From: an uncultured Mycoplasmatota bacterium
GTDB taxonomy: Bacteria > Bacillota_I > Bacilli_A > RF39 > UBA660
Assembly (NCBI GenBank): GCA_900549285.1
Contig: URNW01000001.1
Location: 65,017 to 129,016 of the forward strand
Direction of reading: 5' to 3'
DNA: 64,000 nt
Below, one piece after another: positions 25,554 through 34,596 of the stretch; the first letter of the stretch is position 1; each line of letters starts with the position of its first letter. The notes beneath the pieces are model-generated. The model did not search any database. It was not told the origin of the DNA and saw only the letters and a list, made by a program, of their open reading frames with translations. The translations under genes were made by a program, and so were the position numbers.

Positions 25554-26717
25554 GTGAAGAAACTATTTAGTAAAATGGACAAATGGTTGTTAATTTTAAT
25601 GATTATATATAGTATTGTAGGATTAATTATGATTTTTTCCTCATCAAGTGTATCCACTGTATTAAGATATAATGTTCCCCAATACCATTTTTTTCTTAGA
25701 CAAGCCATTTTTTTATTAGGAGCATTTATCATTGGCTTTTTAATTGTAATACGTTTTCCAACAAGCAAGTATAAATATATAGCTCCTTTTGCCATTATAG
25801 GCATCATTGTAGCATTACTAGGATTACTAATCTATGGACAATTAACCAATAATGCACGAAGCTGGTATGATTTAGGTCCTTTTGCTTTGCAACCAAGTGA
25901 GTTTGCTAAATCTATTATTATTGTTTTTTTAGCAGTTGCATATAGTAGATTAGAAAAAAGAAAAACTGGAAATATTTATGCGTTTTTATTTCCAGTAGCA
26001 ATATGCTTAATAATAGCTATTTTAATTGCAATGCAGCCTGATTTTGGTACAGCTCTTATTATATGTGGAATCATCTTTTTTATTTTTATAAGCATTCCTT
26101 TTGTTAAAAAAAATATTATAAAAGTATTAAAAATTGGTGGTGTTTGTTTAGTAGTAGCAGTTTTAGCTCTACTTTATAGTAATACAGAAATATTTAACTC
26201 AAGGCAATTGCAGCGTTTTGAATTTCGCAATCCTTGTGAAAGATATACAGAAGATACAGGATATCAAGTATGTAATGGTTTTATAGCAATTCATAATGGT
26301 GGATTATTTGGAGTAGGATTAGGAAATAGTAGTCAAAAATATTTATATTTACCAGAAAGTCATACTGATTTTATTTTTCCAATCATTGTAGAAGAGTTAG
26401 GATTAGTAGTTGGGATAGTATTAATAGTTGGTTATATGGTAATGTTGTGGCGAATTTTAATTATTGCTAGACAGGCAGAAAATTTAAGATTAAGTATTTT
26501 AGCTTACGGTGTATTTTTATATCTTTTGTTCCACATATTAATTAATTTATTGGGTATTTTAGCCCTAATACCTTTAACTGGAGTTCCACTTCCGTTATTA
26601 AGTTATGGTGGTTCTTTTACCATTAATGTAGTGCTTATGCTCTTTGTCGTAGAAAGAGTATCAATTGAAAATAAAACAATCAAAGCCAAAAGAGAAATGG
26701 CTCAAATAACAAATTAA
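25554..26717 (+). CDS. ftsW: FtsW/RodA/SpoVE-family glycan polymerase
   Basis: A 387-residue SEDS protein with about ten helices. Signatures: NNARSWYDLGPFALQPSEFAK (cited in part), MQPDFGTALI, GGLFGVGLGNSSQK, ESHTDFIFPIIVEELG and LTGVPLPLLSYGGS. It polymerises lipid II into glycan with a class B penicillin-binding protein. The family cannot be split by eye: FtsW is most likely, SpoVE possible in a spore former. GTG 25554 is chosen because AGGGTG lies six bases upstream. Confidence 0.82.
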   Translation: MKKLFSKMDKWLLILMIIYSIVGLIMIFSSSSVSTVLRYNVPQYHFFLRQAIFLLGAFIIGFLIVIRFPTSKYKYIAPFAIIGIIVALLGLLIYGQLTNNARSWYDLGPFALQPSEFAKSIIIVFLAVAYSRLEKRKTGNIYAFLFPVAICLIIAILIAMQPDFGTALIICGIIFFIFISIPFVKKNIIKVLKIGGVCLVVAVLALLYSNTEIFNSRQLQRFEFRNPCERYTEDTGYQVCNGFIAIHNGGLFGVGLGNSSQKYLYLPESHTDFIFPIIVEELGLVVGIVLIVGYMVMLWRILIIARQAENLRLSILAYGVFLYLLFHILINLLGILALIPLTGVPLPLLSYGGSFTINVVLMLFVVERVSIENKTIKAKREMAQITN

Positions 26718-26746
26718 AAATCGTAAAAATAAATTACGATTTTTTT
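26716..26746. terminator. bidirectional terminator
   Basis: AAAAATCGTAA, 7-base loop, TTACGATTTTT between convergent genes. Confidence 0.8.
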
Positions 26747-26955
26747 CTTGGATATGGTTTTCTTTCATCTGTTAAATCTAGAAGATAATCAACACTAGTA
26801 TTATAAAATAAGGCTAGTTTAATTAAAGAATTTTTGTCAATACTTATTTCTCCGCTTTCATAGCGAGAATATGTTTGCTGACTGACATTTAAAATTTTAG
26901 CAATGTCTTTTTGAAACAAATCTCTATCTTCTCTGATATCTTTAAGTTTTTCCAT
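26734..26955 (-). CDS. XRE-family repressor of surface cassette B
   Basis: A 73-residue Cro/CI-type regulator: DLFQKDIAKILNVSQQTYSRYE is the HTH (residues 12-34), followed by LIKLALFYNTSVDYLLDLT typical of these repressors. ATG 26955 follows GGTGAT. It is divergent from the surface protein at 27109 with three palindromes between them, so autoregulation plus control of that gene is likely. Confidence 0.85.
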   Translation of the reverse strand: MEKLKDIREDRDLFQKDIAKILNVSQQTYSRYESGEISIDKNSLIKLALFYNTSVDYLLDLTDERKPYPRKKS

Positions 26956-26973
26956 AACTATCACCGATTGTAA

Positions 26974-26992
26974 TTTTACAATATTCGTAAAA
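26974..26992. promoter_or_regulatory. operator-like palindrome O3 of cassette B
   Basis: TTTTAC, 7-base spacer, GTAAAA, perfect; nearest to the repressor gene. Confidence 0.6.
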
Positions 26993-26998
26993 AGTGTA

Positions 26999-27027
26999 TT
27001 GACTTATACGCGTAATATGCGTATAAT
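26999..27027 (+). promoter_or_regulatory. sigma-A promoter of surface protein B
   Basis: TTGACT, 17-base spacer, TATAAT: near-consensus, with operator O1 filling the spacer. Confidence 0.8.
27005..27025. promoter_or_regulatory. operator-like palindrome O1 of cassette B
   Basis: TATACGC, 7-base spacer, GCGTATA, perfect 7-bp inverted repeat between -35 and -10. Confidence 0.7.
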
Positions 27028-27036
27028 ATTATTAAA

Positions 27037-27055
27037 ATACACGTTATAAGTGTAT
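27037..27055. promoter_or_regulatory. operator-like palindrome O2 of cassette B
   Basis: ATACAC, 7-base spacer, GTGTAT, just downstream of the -10. Confidence 0.65.
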
Positions 27056-27076
27056 AAAATAATAAAAAATAATTAA

Positions 27077-27118
27077 ATGAAGCATAGCGTCATGTTAGGA
27101 GAAATAATATGGAAATAG
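27077..27118 (+). promoter_or_regulatory. conserved leader with 13-codon upstream frame
   Basis: AAATGAAGCATAGCGTCA before copy B matches AAATGAAGCATAACATCA before copy A (16 of 18). In both, the ATG opens a 13-residue frame (MKHSVMLGEIIWK here, MKHNITKESNYGI at 4707-4748) that ends just inside the main gene. No clear ribosome site precedes it, so translation is uncertain; the conserved sequence itself is clear. Confidence 0.45.
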
Positions 27119-28413
27119 AAACTTTAAAGAAAAGCCATTTAAAAAGAAATATTGTAATAGCTGTGGTAGTAGTAGCAATTATTAGTGCAATAGTACTTAA
27201 TTTTACAAGGGCAAAATATAAAAATACAGAGTCAATACCACTAGTAAATGGAACAATTAACTATACACCATATGATTTAAAAATGGTTGCTATGTATCAA
27301 GAAGAAAATGGAGATTATAAAAGTATAGATACAGTACCAACTAGTGGATATACTTTAAATGAAGAGAAAAGCTATTGTGAGGTAAATGATGCAAAAGATG
27401 ACAACATATCTATGGAATATAAAGATGGTAAAGTATATATAGGAGTAAGTAAAAAAGGAACAAAATGTTATTTGTATTTTGATATACAAAATCAATATTT
27501 AGTAAAGGAATATCTTCTATCTAAATATCAAACAATTTTAGCAAGAAATGATTTTAATGTAGCTTTAACTGAAAATACAACAGGAATAATTTATCAAGGT
27601 GAAGATAATGATGGGCAAACATACTATTTTGCAGGTAATCCCACTGATAATTGGGTCAAATTTGCAGGATTTTACTGGAGAATTATAAGAATCAATGGAG
27701 ACGGAACGCTAAGACTAATATATAACGGAATAAATGCGGACGCTACAGGTGATAACACTTCGATAAAATTAGGTTCGTTTAATAACGATCGCACAAATAA
27801 TATGTATGTTGGCTATAAATATACCAATAATGAAATTCATGGTTTAAATTATGAGAGTACAATACTTATAGCATTAAATGAATGGTATCAAACAAATTTA
27901 CAAAGTTATTCAGCGTATATTGATATTAATGCTGGTTTTTGTGGAGATCGGGAACCAAGTACAAACAATACAATCAGTAATGGTTCAGGAGGAACAGGAA
28001 CAACAAATACTTATTATGCGTCATATATTAGATTAGTTGCTAATAAAAACCCAACATATAAGTGTAAAAGTAATGATTTATATACCACAAGTAAGAGTAA
28101 TAAGGGAAATAAATCTTTATCTAATCCCATAGGATTAATTAGTGCAGATGAAGTAGCCTATGCGGGTGGCTCAAGCAGTATATCAAATAACAATTACTTT
28201 CTTTTTTCGAAAGGCTCATATTGGACCATGTCGCCATATTTTTTCTATAATAATGGAGCATATGTATTTTATGTTGATTGGTATACAGGTAAATTAGCCT
28301 ATTTTTCTGTTAGTTCCAGTGCAGTGGGTATACGCCCAGTTATTAATCTAGCTAGTGATGTAACAATAAAAAGTGGGAATGGAACATCTAAAACACCGTA
28401 TGAGATTAGTTAA
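27109..28413 (+). CDS. surface-anchored lectin-like protein, copy B
   Basis: A 434-residue paralogue of copies A and C. Residues 1-40 share SHLKRN, IISAIVLNFTRAKY and SIPLVNGTINY with copy A. The C-terminal half has FAGFYWRIIRINGDG, GFCGDREPST, NGSGGTGTT, KNPTYKCKS, PIGLISADEVAYAGG, YWTMSPYFF and GIRPVINLASDV. Between YWTMSP and RPV, 22 of 32 codons end in T or C. It is shorter than copy A because the spacer after the anchor is reduced. RBS TTAGGAG. No cell-wall sorting signal is seen, so anchoring is by the N-terminal helix. Confidence 0.75.
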   Translation: MEIETLKKSHLKRNIVIAVVVVAIISAIVLNFTRAKYKNTESIPLVNGTINYTPYDLKMVAMYQEENGDYKSIDTVPTSGYTLNEEKSYCEVNDAKDDNISMEYKDGKVYIGVSKKGTKCYLYFDIQNQYLVKEYLLSKYQTILARNDFNVALTENTTGIIYQGEDNDGQTYYFAGNPTDNWVKFAGFYWRIIRINGDGTLRLIYNGINADATGDNTSIKLGSFNNDRTNNMYVGYKYTNNEIHGLNYESTILIALNEWYQTNLQSYSAYIDINAGFCGDREPSTNNTISNGSGGTGTTNTYYASYIRLVANKNPTYKCKSNDLYTTSKSNKGNKSLSNPIGLISADEVAYAGGSSSISNNNYFLFSKGSYWTMSPYFFYNNGAYVFYVDWYTGKLAYFSVSSSAVGIRPVINLASDVTIKSGNGTSKTPYEIS

Positions 28414-28441
28414 TTATCAAATAGAGTTTAATAATATCATT

Positions 28442-29734
28442 TTAATATAGCTCATTTCTAATACTTTTAACGCATAAAATAACCACTATAAAAATATCTA
28501 TAATTTCTGCTATAACTAAAGAATACATACCAATATGACATAATGACAATAAAGACATAGAAAGTAGTTTAACAATAACTGCTACTATGGTAATAAACAT
28601 AGTAGTTTTGGCTTTACCAATAGCTTGTAAAACACTTTGTAAGGGTCCTTCCAAATAAAACAAAACAAAAAAGGGAGCTAATATTTCAATATATTCACTA
28701 CCTTTAGTAGTGTTATATAAGATAGAAAGTAAAGAATCACGAAAAATATAAATAAAAGTAGAAAAAATAATACCTACCGCAAAAGACAATATCAGAGCTT
28801 GTTTTAATCTTCTTTTAACCATGCTAATGTTTTTTTGATAATAAAATCTGGATATTTCTGGAAGTAATGAAGAAGATATAGCAGCGATAAAAAAAGAAGG
28901 CATAGCAAGTAAAGAAATAGTATAAGCATTATATGCACCATATTCATTTAAAATAAATGACATTGAATATCCTGAAAATAAAAGAATATTAGTAAGTAAA
29001 ATAGGTTCAAAGAAAAAGCCTACATTACCAATTAATCTCCCTGAAACAGTAGGAATAGAAAGATTTAAAATTTCTTTTGTTGTTTTCATATCAGGTTTTA
29101 AATCCTTTCTTGTAATTTTAAATTTTTTAGGTAAAAAAGCTAAAAAAACGAAAATAGAAGCGAGCTCTGAAGCAATACTAATAAGAATAAGTCCCATAAC
29201 CGAATATACAATTCCTTTATTAACAAGAGAAGGAATGATTAAAAAAATTAAAAATACCCGTGCAATTTGCTCAATAATATTAGAAATTGTATGAGGTATC
29301 ATTTTTTGTTTCCCATAAAAATAACCTTTCAGAATACTTGAAATAGACACAAATGGAAAAGTAAGAGCCATAGCCATTAATAAAATACTGCATCTTTCAT
29401 CATTTAATAGAGTAGTGGCAATAAAATCTTTGGTAAAATAAATAATAACAATAACAATTAAATTTAGAATAAGCGTAATTACAGTTGCACTCGTAATAAT
29501 TTTAATACTTTTTGTTTTAGCTTCACTAATTAATTTAGAAATAACTATTGGTAAAGAAAGAGTAGCAATTGTAAGAAGTAAAGAATAAGTAGGCATAACA
29601 AGAGAATATAAATTAATCGCGTCGCTTCCAACCATTCTTGTATAAATGATCCGAATACCAAACCCCAATATTTTAGTAATAAATCCGCCAATCATTAAAA
29701 TGAAAGTAGCTCTTAAAAATTTATTTTGTTTCAT
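28442..29734 (-). CDS. spoVB: SpoVB-type flippase
   Basis: A 430-residue protein of the MOP exporter superfamily with about 12-14 helices. The N-terminus LRATFILMIGGFITKILGFGIRIIYTRMVG and LISEAKTK are like SpoVB, needed for spore cortex; related proteins flip lipid-linked wall precursors. The divergent neighbour comN matches the B. subtilis spoVB-comN pairing, which supports this name over MurJ or a polysaccharide exporter. Strong AAGGGGG site. Confidence 0.8.
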   Translation of the reverse strand: MKQNKFLRATFILMIGGFITKILGFGIRIIYTRMVGSDAINLYSLVMPTYSLLLTIATLSLPIVISKLISEAKTKSIKIITSATVITLILNLIVIVIIYFTKDFIATTLLNDERCSILLMAMALTFPFVSISSILKGYFYGKQKMIPHTISNIIEQIARVFLIFLIIPSLVNKGIVYSVMGLILISIASELASIFVFLAFLPKKFKITRKDLKPDMKTTKEILNLSIPTVSGRLIGNVGFFFEPILLTNILLFSGYSMSFILNEYGAYNAYTISLLAMPSFFIAAISSSLLPEISRFYYQKNISMVKRRLKQALILSFAVGIIFSTFIYIFRDSLLSILYNTTKGSEYIEILAPFFVLFYLEGPLQSVLQAIGKAKTTMFITIVAVIVKLLSMSLLSLCHIGMYSLVIAEIIDIFIVVILCVKSIRNELY

Positions 29735-29812
29735 ATGTCCCCCTTTTAAAATTTTATGATTTAGTATATAATTAAATATATGAAATTAAATTTTATTTAG
29801 TAGGTGAGAAAA

Positions 29813-30094
29813 TTGCATAATGAAATTAAGTTTAAAAGTCTTGCAGAATTATACGAAAGAATATTACCAGCTTTAAGAAGCAAAAGAAGAGAATTAAGAA
29901 AAAAAGGGATGGACTATATTGGTGAAGAAGATATTTGGAATTATTTAAAAAATTACAAATGGACAACTTCAAGTGCTCTTGATTTAGGAGATATGGTAAA
30001 TGATATTTTTAATATTGAAATTCCTGAATTAGATCACTATGTAAAAGAAGAGTTAAAAAAATATAGAAGGAAACCGAATCAAGAGGAGATATAG
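29813..30094 (+). CDS. comN: ComN-like post-transcriptional regulator
   Basis: A 93-residue helical protein resembling ComN/Post_transc_reg: LYERILPALRSKRRELRKKGMDYIGEEDIWNYLKNYKW (partly cited) followed by a VNDIFNIEIPELDHYV segment. ComN controls comE message localisation and competence in B. subtilis. Start is probably TTG 29813 with AGGTGA five bases upstream; a GTG inside that site is the alternative. It leads directly into rel (stop TAG adjoining ATG). Confidence 0.75.
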   Translation: MHNEIKFKSLAELYERILPALRSKRRELRKKGMDYIGEEDIWNYLKNYKWTTSSALDLGDMVNDIFNIEIPELDHYVKEELKKYRRKPNQEEI

Positions 30095-32248
30095 ATGAAA
30101 ACAGAAGAAGAAACGATAACCTTTGAAAGCGTTTATGAAAGCATAAAAGAAAACATTAAAGATACAGAAGAACTATTAAAAATTAAAGAAGCTTATCAGT
30201 TTGCTTTAGAAAAACATAAAGGAATGAAAAGACTAACTGGGGAGGATTTTATTACTCATCCTTTGCATGTTGCTAAAATAGTAAATAGTCTAAATGTAGA
30301 TGCAACAACAATTATTGGTGCATTATTACACGAAGTAATGAATAATGGTGAAACAGAATTAGATGAACTAAAAGAAAAATTTGATTCTACTGTTGCAACA
30401 ATTGTTGATTCAATTACGAAAATTAATAAGTTAGAATTAGTAGATGACTCTGAATCTAGTGCGATTTATCTGAGAAAAGTATTAGTTGGTCTTGCAACAG
30501 ATGTCCGTGTATTATTTATCAAATTAGCAGATCGTTTACATAATATGCGAACCAATTATGCCATCAACCCTAAAAAGCAAAAGCAAAAAGCCTATGAAAC
30601 AATGGCAGTATTAATACCAATTGCTCACCGTTTAGGAATTAATTCTATAAAGAGTGAATTAGAAGATTTATGTTTATATTACACCAAACCTGATGTTTAT
30701 AATGATATATTAGAAAAGTTAAATGAAACACAGAAGGAATTAAATGATTCCTTAGAGGAAATGCAAGAAAGTATAACGAATATTTTAACTGAACAAGGAT
30801 TGAAATTTAAAATAAAAGGAAGAGTAAAGAGTGTTCATAGTATTTATAATAAATTATCAAACGGCAAAAAATGGAATGAAATTTATGATATTTTAGCTCT
30901 AAGAGTAATTTTAGAAACAGTAAGCGATTGTTACTTAGCAGTAGGACTTGTTCATGCAAAATATCGTCCAATACCAAAGCGTTTTAAAGATTATATTGCT
31001 ATGCCGAAAGCTAACATGTATCAATCTCTTCATACCACAGTATTTGGAGTGGATGGACATTTATTTGAAGTTCAATTTAGAACATATGAAATGGACGAAT
31101 TTGCCGAAAAAGGAATGGCTTCTCACTGGTCATATAAAGAACATGGAACTAAAAAAGTACAAAATATAATGGAACAAAAATTAGAAATGTTTCGTAATTT
31201 AATAGAAACTCATGAGGAAGTAGATGACTTAGCCTTTGCTAAAGATGTAACAAGCGACATGTTAGCAGAAATGATTTATGTTTTTACCCCAAAAGGAGAT
31301 GTCATGGAACTTCCAAAGGGAGCTACTCCAATTGATTTTGCATATCGCATTCATTCTGATGTTGGAGATAAGACTGTAGGAGCAATTGTAAATGATACCA
31401 TTGTCCCTTTAAACCATGAATTAGAAAATAATGACATTGTAAAAATTAAAACCAATGTAAATAGTTCTCCAAATAAAGATTGGCTAAATTTTGTTAAGAC
31501 AAGTCAAGCCAAAAATAAAATTAAATCTTATTTTAGTAAACAAGAAAGAAGTTTCTTAATTGAAAAAGGAAAAGATATTTTAGAAAAAGAATTACGTAAA
31601 AGAAAGCTTTCCTTTAATGAGACAATGAGCGAAGAAAACATCAAGAAGATATTAAAGGATTTAAAATTAAAAGATATAGAAGATATTTATTTATCAATTG
31701 GTAGTTTAAGATATACAGCAGGCTTTATAATAAGTTTAACAACAAACATAAAAGCCAATGTAGAAGATGCATTAATTGAAAAAGTTGCCAATCATACCAA
31801 ACAAGAAAGAAATTATAAAAATGATATCATTGTTGCTGGAATAGGAGATATATTAGTAAATATCGCCAAATGTTGCAAACCTGTAAAAGGAGATGAAATT
31901 GCTGGCTTTATCACGAAAGGTCAAGGAATAACTGTTCATAAGAAAAATTGCCCTAATATTACTGATAAAACAGAAAGAATGATCGAAGTAAAATGGAATT
32001 ATCAAAATGAATCAACTTACTTAACGGATTTATTCATTGAAACAGATAATAATAAAAGCTATTTATCTGATATTATTGCAACATTTACAAAGCGAAATAT
32101 TCATATTGATTCATTTAAAACAAAGGAATATGCTAATAATTATATCTATGAAATAACAGCAAAAGTTAAAAATAAAGAAGAAATAGAAAAGATTTTATTA
32201 GATTTAGAAATATTATCTTTTGTGATCAAAGTAAATAGGAGTAAATAA
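30095..32248 (+). CDS. rel: Rel alarmone synthetase with degraded hydrolase motif
   Basis: A 717-residue RSH protein: HD domain (residues 30-190), synthetase (235-345), TGS (about 390-450), helical and zinc-finger-like Cys region (CCKP), and C-terminal ACT. Synthetase motifs are intact: RFKDYIAMPKANMYQSLHTT, EVQFRTYEMDEFAEKGMASHW. The hydrolase motif, normally HDVVEDT, reads HEVMNNG, so the metal Asp and both catalytic acids are changed; KLADRLHNMRT is kept. It makes (p)ppGpp on starved ribosomes. Order comN-rel-dtd resembles Bacilli; dtd overlaps by one base. Confidence 0.93.
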   Translation: MKTEEETITFESVYESIKENIKDTEELLKIKEAYQFALEKHKGMKRLTGEDFITHPLHVAKIVNSLNVDATTIIGALLHEVMNNGETELDELKEKFDSTVATIVDSITKINKLELVDDSESSAIYLRKVLVGLATDVRVLFIKLADRLHNMRTNYAINPKKQKQKAYETMAVLIPIAHRLGINSIKSELEDLCLYYTKPDVYNDILEKLNETQKELNDSLEEMQESITNILTEQGLKFKIKGRVKSVHSIYNKLSNGKKWNEIYDILALRVILETVSDCYLAVGLVHAKYRPIPKRFKDYIAMPKANMYQSLHTTVFGVDGHLFEVQFRTYEMDEFAEKGMASHWSYKEHGTKKVQNIMEQKLEMFRNLIETHEEVDDLAFAKDVTSDMLAEMIYVFTPKGDVMELPKGATPIDFAYRIHSDVGDKTVGAIVNDTIVPLNHELENNDIVKIKTNVNSSPNKDWLNFVKTSQAKNKIKSYFSKQERSFLIEKGKDILEKELRKRKLSFNETMSEENIKKILKDLKLKDIEDIYLSIGSLRYTAGFIISLTTNIKANVEDALIEKVANHTKQERNYKNDIIVAGIGDILVNIAKCCKPVKGDEIAGFITKGQGITVHKKNCPNITDKTERMIEVKWNYQNESTYLTDLFIETDNNKSYLSDIIATFTKRNIHIDSFKTKEYANNYIYEITAKVKNKEEIEKILLDLEILSFVIKVNRSK

Positions 32249-32685
32249 TGAAGGTATTAGTACAAAGAAGTAAAAATAGTAATGTAGAAGTAGATGGAAA
32301 AGTAATAAATTCTATTAATAAAGGATTAGTATTATTAGTGGGATTTACTATAAACGATACAATAAAAGATCTTGAAAAAATGGCACAAAAAGTTGTAAAT
32401 TTAAGAATTTTTGATGATGAAAAAGGCGTTATGAATAAATCAATTTTAGAAGTTGGAGGAGAAATACTTTCTATTAGTCAATTTACTTTATATGCTAATA
32501 CTAAAAAGGGAAATAGACCTTCTTATATAGAAGCTTTAAATGGCAAGGAAGCCATTATCCTTTATGAGAAATTTAATGAAGAATTAAACAAATATATTCC
32601 AACCAAATCAGGAATTTTTGGTGCTGACATGCTAGTAAATATTACAAATGATGGTCCAATAACCATTATGTTAGAAAGTAGATAA
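32248..32685 (+). CDS. dtd: D-aminoacyl-tRNA deacylase
   Basis: A 145-residue DTD with SQFTLYA (catalytic-site Thr) and TNDGPITI (Gly-cisPro motif). It hydrolyses D-amino acids from tRNA. It follows rel, as in B. subtilis, overlapping by TAATG. Confidence 0.95.
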   Translation: MKVLVQRSKNSNVEVDGKVINSINKGLVLLVGFTINDTIKDLEKMAQKVVNLRIFDDEKGVMNKSILEVGGEILSISQFTLYANTKKGNRPSYIEALNGKEAIILYEKFNEELNKYIPTKSGIFGADMLVNITNDGPITIMLESR

Positions 32686-32687
32686 TT

Positions 32688-33293
32688 ATGAATTTAGAAG
32701 AAACAAAAACAATATTAGAAACATATGGAATGAAACTAGAAGAAAAGGATTATTTCGTAAATCTAAGTATGCATTTAGCTAATAGCTACTATAACTTTTT
32801 TAATGATCAAAAAATTGATGAATTATATCAAGAGGGAATGTCTTTAGATAAGACTAAATTAAAGATTTATTCTTTCTTTCCAATTGAGAAAGACAGGCAT
32901 TATTTAAGGCAAAATGAAATAATAAAATTAAAATTAGAAGAGAATTCTTATATCGTATGTGATTCTACTGGACAAGTTCATGAATTTATAATTCAGGAAA
33001 AAAGAATGAGAATCCAAAATTTAAATATTTTAGAAGCTTTATATATTGCTAATCAATATCATGTTATCAAAAAAAATCAAATAATAATTCAAACAATAGA
33101 AAAATTAGAACTATTATCAGCTATATATCATTTTGCTTTTCTCTTATTAAATTTAAATCAAGGATATAGTATGGATATTGTAAGAACAGGAATGTTTCAT
33201 AATGCTTACTTTCATTTAATCCATTTATGTGAACATCTAAAAAAAGCGAAAGATTTGTATTTAAGCTTAGAATTAGAAAACGTAAGAAAATAA
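32688..33293 (+). CDS. unknown helical protein, paralogue 1
   Basis: A 201-residue soluble protein without recognised motif. It aligns with the next gene across its length: ETYGMKLEEKDYFVNLSMHLANSYYNFFN here versus a similar start there, and both end near R(T/A)GMF(H/Q)NAY. It is translationally linked to dtd (2-base gap) and to paralogue 2 (1-base overlap). Function unknown. Confidence 0.6.
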   Translation: MNLEETKTILETYGMKLEEKDYFVNLSMHLANSYYNFFNDQKIDELYQEGMSLDKTKLKIYSFFPIEKDRHYLRQNEIIKLKLEENSYIVCDSTGQVHEFIIQEKRMRIQNLNILEALYIANQYHVIKKNQIIIQTIEKLELLSAIYHFAFLLLNLNQGYSMDIVRTGMFHNAYFHLIHLCEHLKKAKDLYLSLELENVRK

Positions 33294-33880
33294 TGAATAT
33301 AGAAAAAATAACAGAAGAGCTATTAAACTATGGTCAAAAATTAGAACAAAAAGAATATTTCCTAGTTTTAGCCCATAAATTAGCAACTAGTTACTATAAG
33401 TACTTTAATAAAACGCAAATTATGAAAGTGGTAAGAGAAAAAAATTATATTTCCGCTGTCTTATCTTTAGCAAACATTCCCAATTTAGATTATAAAAGTG
33501 CATATTATTTAAATTATCAAGAATATTTTACACTTTATATTAATTCTTCTTCTTATGTAACATTTAACTTAAAAGGAATGGTAAAAAAAATAGTACTTGA
33601 TCATGAACTTCAACAAATACCTCTCATAACTTTAGAAGAAGCTTTAGAACTCCTAAAAATGAATAAATTAGAAATTAAACAAGAAGATATTAAGTCTTTA
33701 AATGAGACACAATATTTAAAATCACTAATATACTCTTATGCTTTAGAATTATTAAAAACAAACTATAAAGATAAAGAATATTTAACAAGAGCAGGTATGT
33801 TTCAAAATGCTTATCATAATTTAATAACTTTCAAAAATAGACCATTTTTATCATCAATAACATCTCCAACTAGAAATTAG
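33293..33880 (+). CDS. unknown helical protein, paralogue 2
   Basis: A 195-residue protein related to paralogue 1 (LLNYGQKLEQKEYFLVLAHKLATSYYKYFN cited in part; RAGMFQNAYHNLI at the end). No membrane segment and no catalytic motif seen. Its start overlaps the previous stop (TAATG). A tandem duplication followed by divergence is likely. Function unknown. Confidence 0.6.
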   Translation: MNIEKITEELLNYGQKLEQKEYFLVLAHKLATSYYKYFNKTQIMKVVREKNYISAVLSLANIPNLDYKSAYYLNYQEYFTLYINSSSYVTFNLKGMVKKIVLDHELQQIPLITLEEALELLKMNKLEIKQEDIKSLNETQYLKSLIYSYALELLKTNYKDKEYLTRAGMFQNAYHNLITFKNRPFLSSITSPTRN

Positions 33881-33883
33881 TTC

Positions 33884-33912
33884 TTTACAAATTAATTAAT
33901 TTCTGCTACAAT
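33884..33912 (+). promoter_or_regulatory. sigma-A-like promoter of gene at 33953
   Basis: TTTACA, 17-base spacer, TACAAT; separates the third small gene from the dtd cluster. Confidence 0.6.
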
Positions 33913-33952
33913 TATTCTTACACCTAAAAAAGTGTATAGAAATGGAGAATTT

Positions 33953-34555
33953 ATGAAACAAGAAAAAAATAAAAACAGCATAGAAGATTTACTATTATTT
34001 TATAATAAGTATTTAAATGTAGGAATTGGTGAAGGCTTTCTTTTAGAATTAGTTAAAAAATGTGCAACAACCCATCAATTACAAGAAATATCAGCAAAGG
34101 ATACATCAATTATATTTAATCAATTAGAATTAGAATTTTTAGCTTTCCATCATTTCAAATCTATAGAATTAGCCAAAGACTATACAATTATAATTGATTC
34201 CATGGGACATATTACGAATTTTTTATTTAAACCAGGTTTTGACTTAGCAGAAAAAGAGGAACTAAAAAAATATATAAATAATAGCATTTTTAATTTTTTA
34301 GAAAGCATTCCTGTAAGTGATGAGCAAATAGCTTCAAAAGAAGAAGTTCAAAATATGATTTTACAAAATATTTTTGTATCTAAAATTAGTAAAGCAACTT
34401 ATGAACAAATCAAAATAAGAGATGGATTGCTTGCCTCTACTCGTTTTATGAATAAAAATAGTGAAATTATCAATTACGAAGATCAATTGACTAGTGAATT
34501 AAATTTTGAAGAGCTTTTTGCTAATAAATTAATTTTTTCAAGATCTCTTCGTTAA
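33953..34555 (+). CDS. unknown protein, possible distant paralogue 3
   Basis: A 200-residue soluble protein. Size, helical pattern and placement resemble the two preceding genes, and a near-end segment IRDGLLASTRFMN may match their RxGMFxNAY, but similarity is weak. ATG 33953 is chosen for GGAG at good spacing; a GTG 21 bases earlier is in frame. It has its own promoter. Confidence 0.5.
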   Translation: MKQEKNKNSIEDLLLFYNKYLNVGIGEGFLLELVKKCATTHQLQEISAKDTSIIFNQLELEFLAFHHFKSIELAKDYTIIIDSMGHITNFLFKPGFDLAEKEELKKYINNSIFNFLESIPVSDEQIASKEEVQNMILQNIFVSKISKATYEQIKIRDGLLASTRFMNKNSEIINYEDQLTSELNFEELFANKLIFSRSLR

Positions 34556-34561
34556 AAGAAC

Positions 34562-34590
34562 TTGACAGCAAAAACAAAATATAATAAAAT
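34562..34590 (+). promoter_or_regulatory. promoter of the T-box operon
   Basis: TTGACA, 17-base spacer, TAAAAT. A closer TATAAT at 34580-34585 is only 12 bases from the -35. Confidence 0.6.
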
Positions 34591-34596
34591 GAAATA

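Noticed and set aside
34580..34585. TATAAT as the -10 of the T-box operon
   Set aside because: Only 12 bases separate it from TTGACA; TAAAAT at 34585-34590 gives the proper 17.
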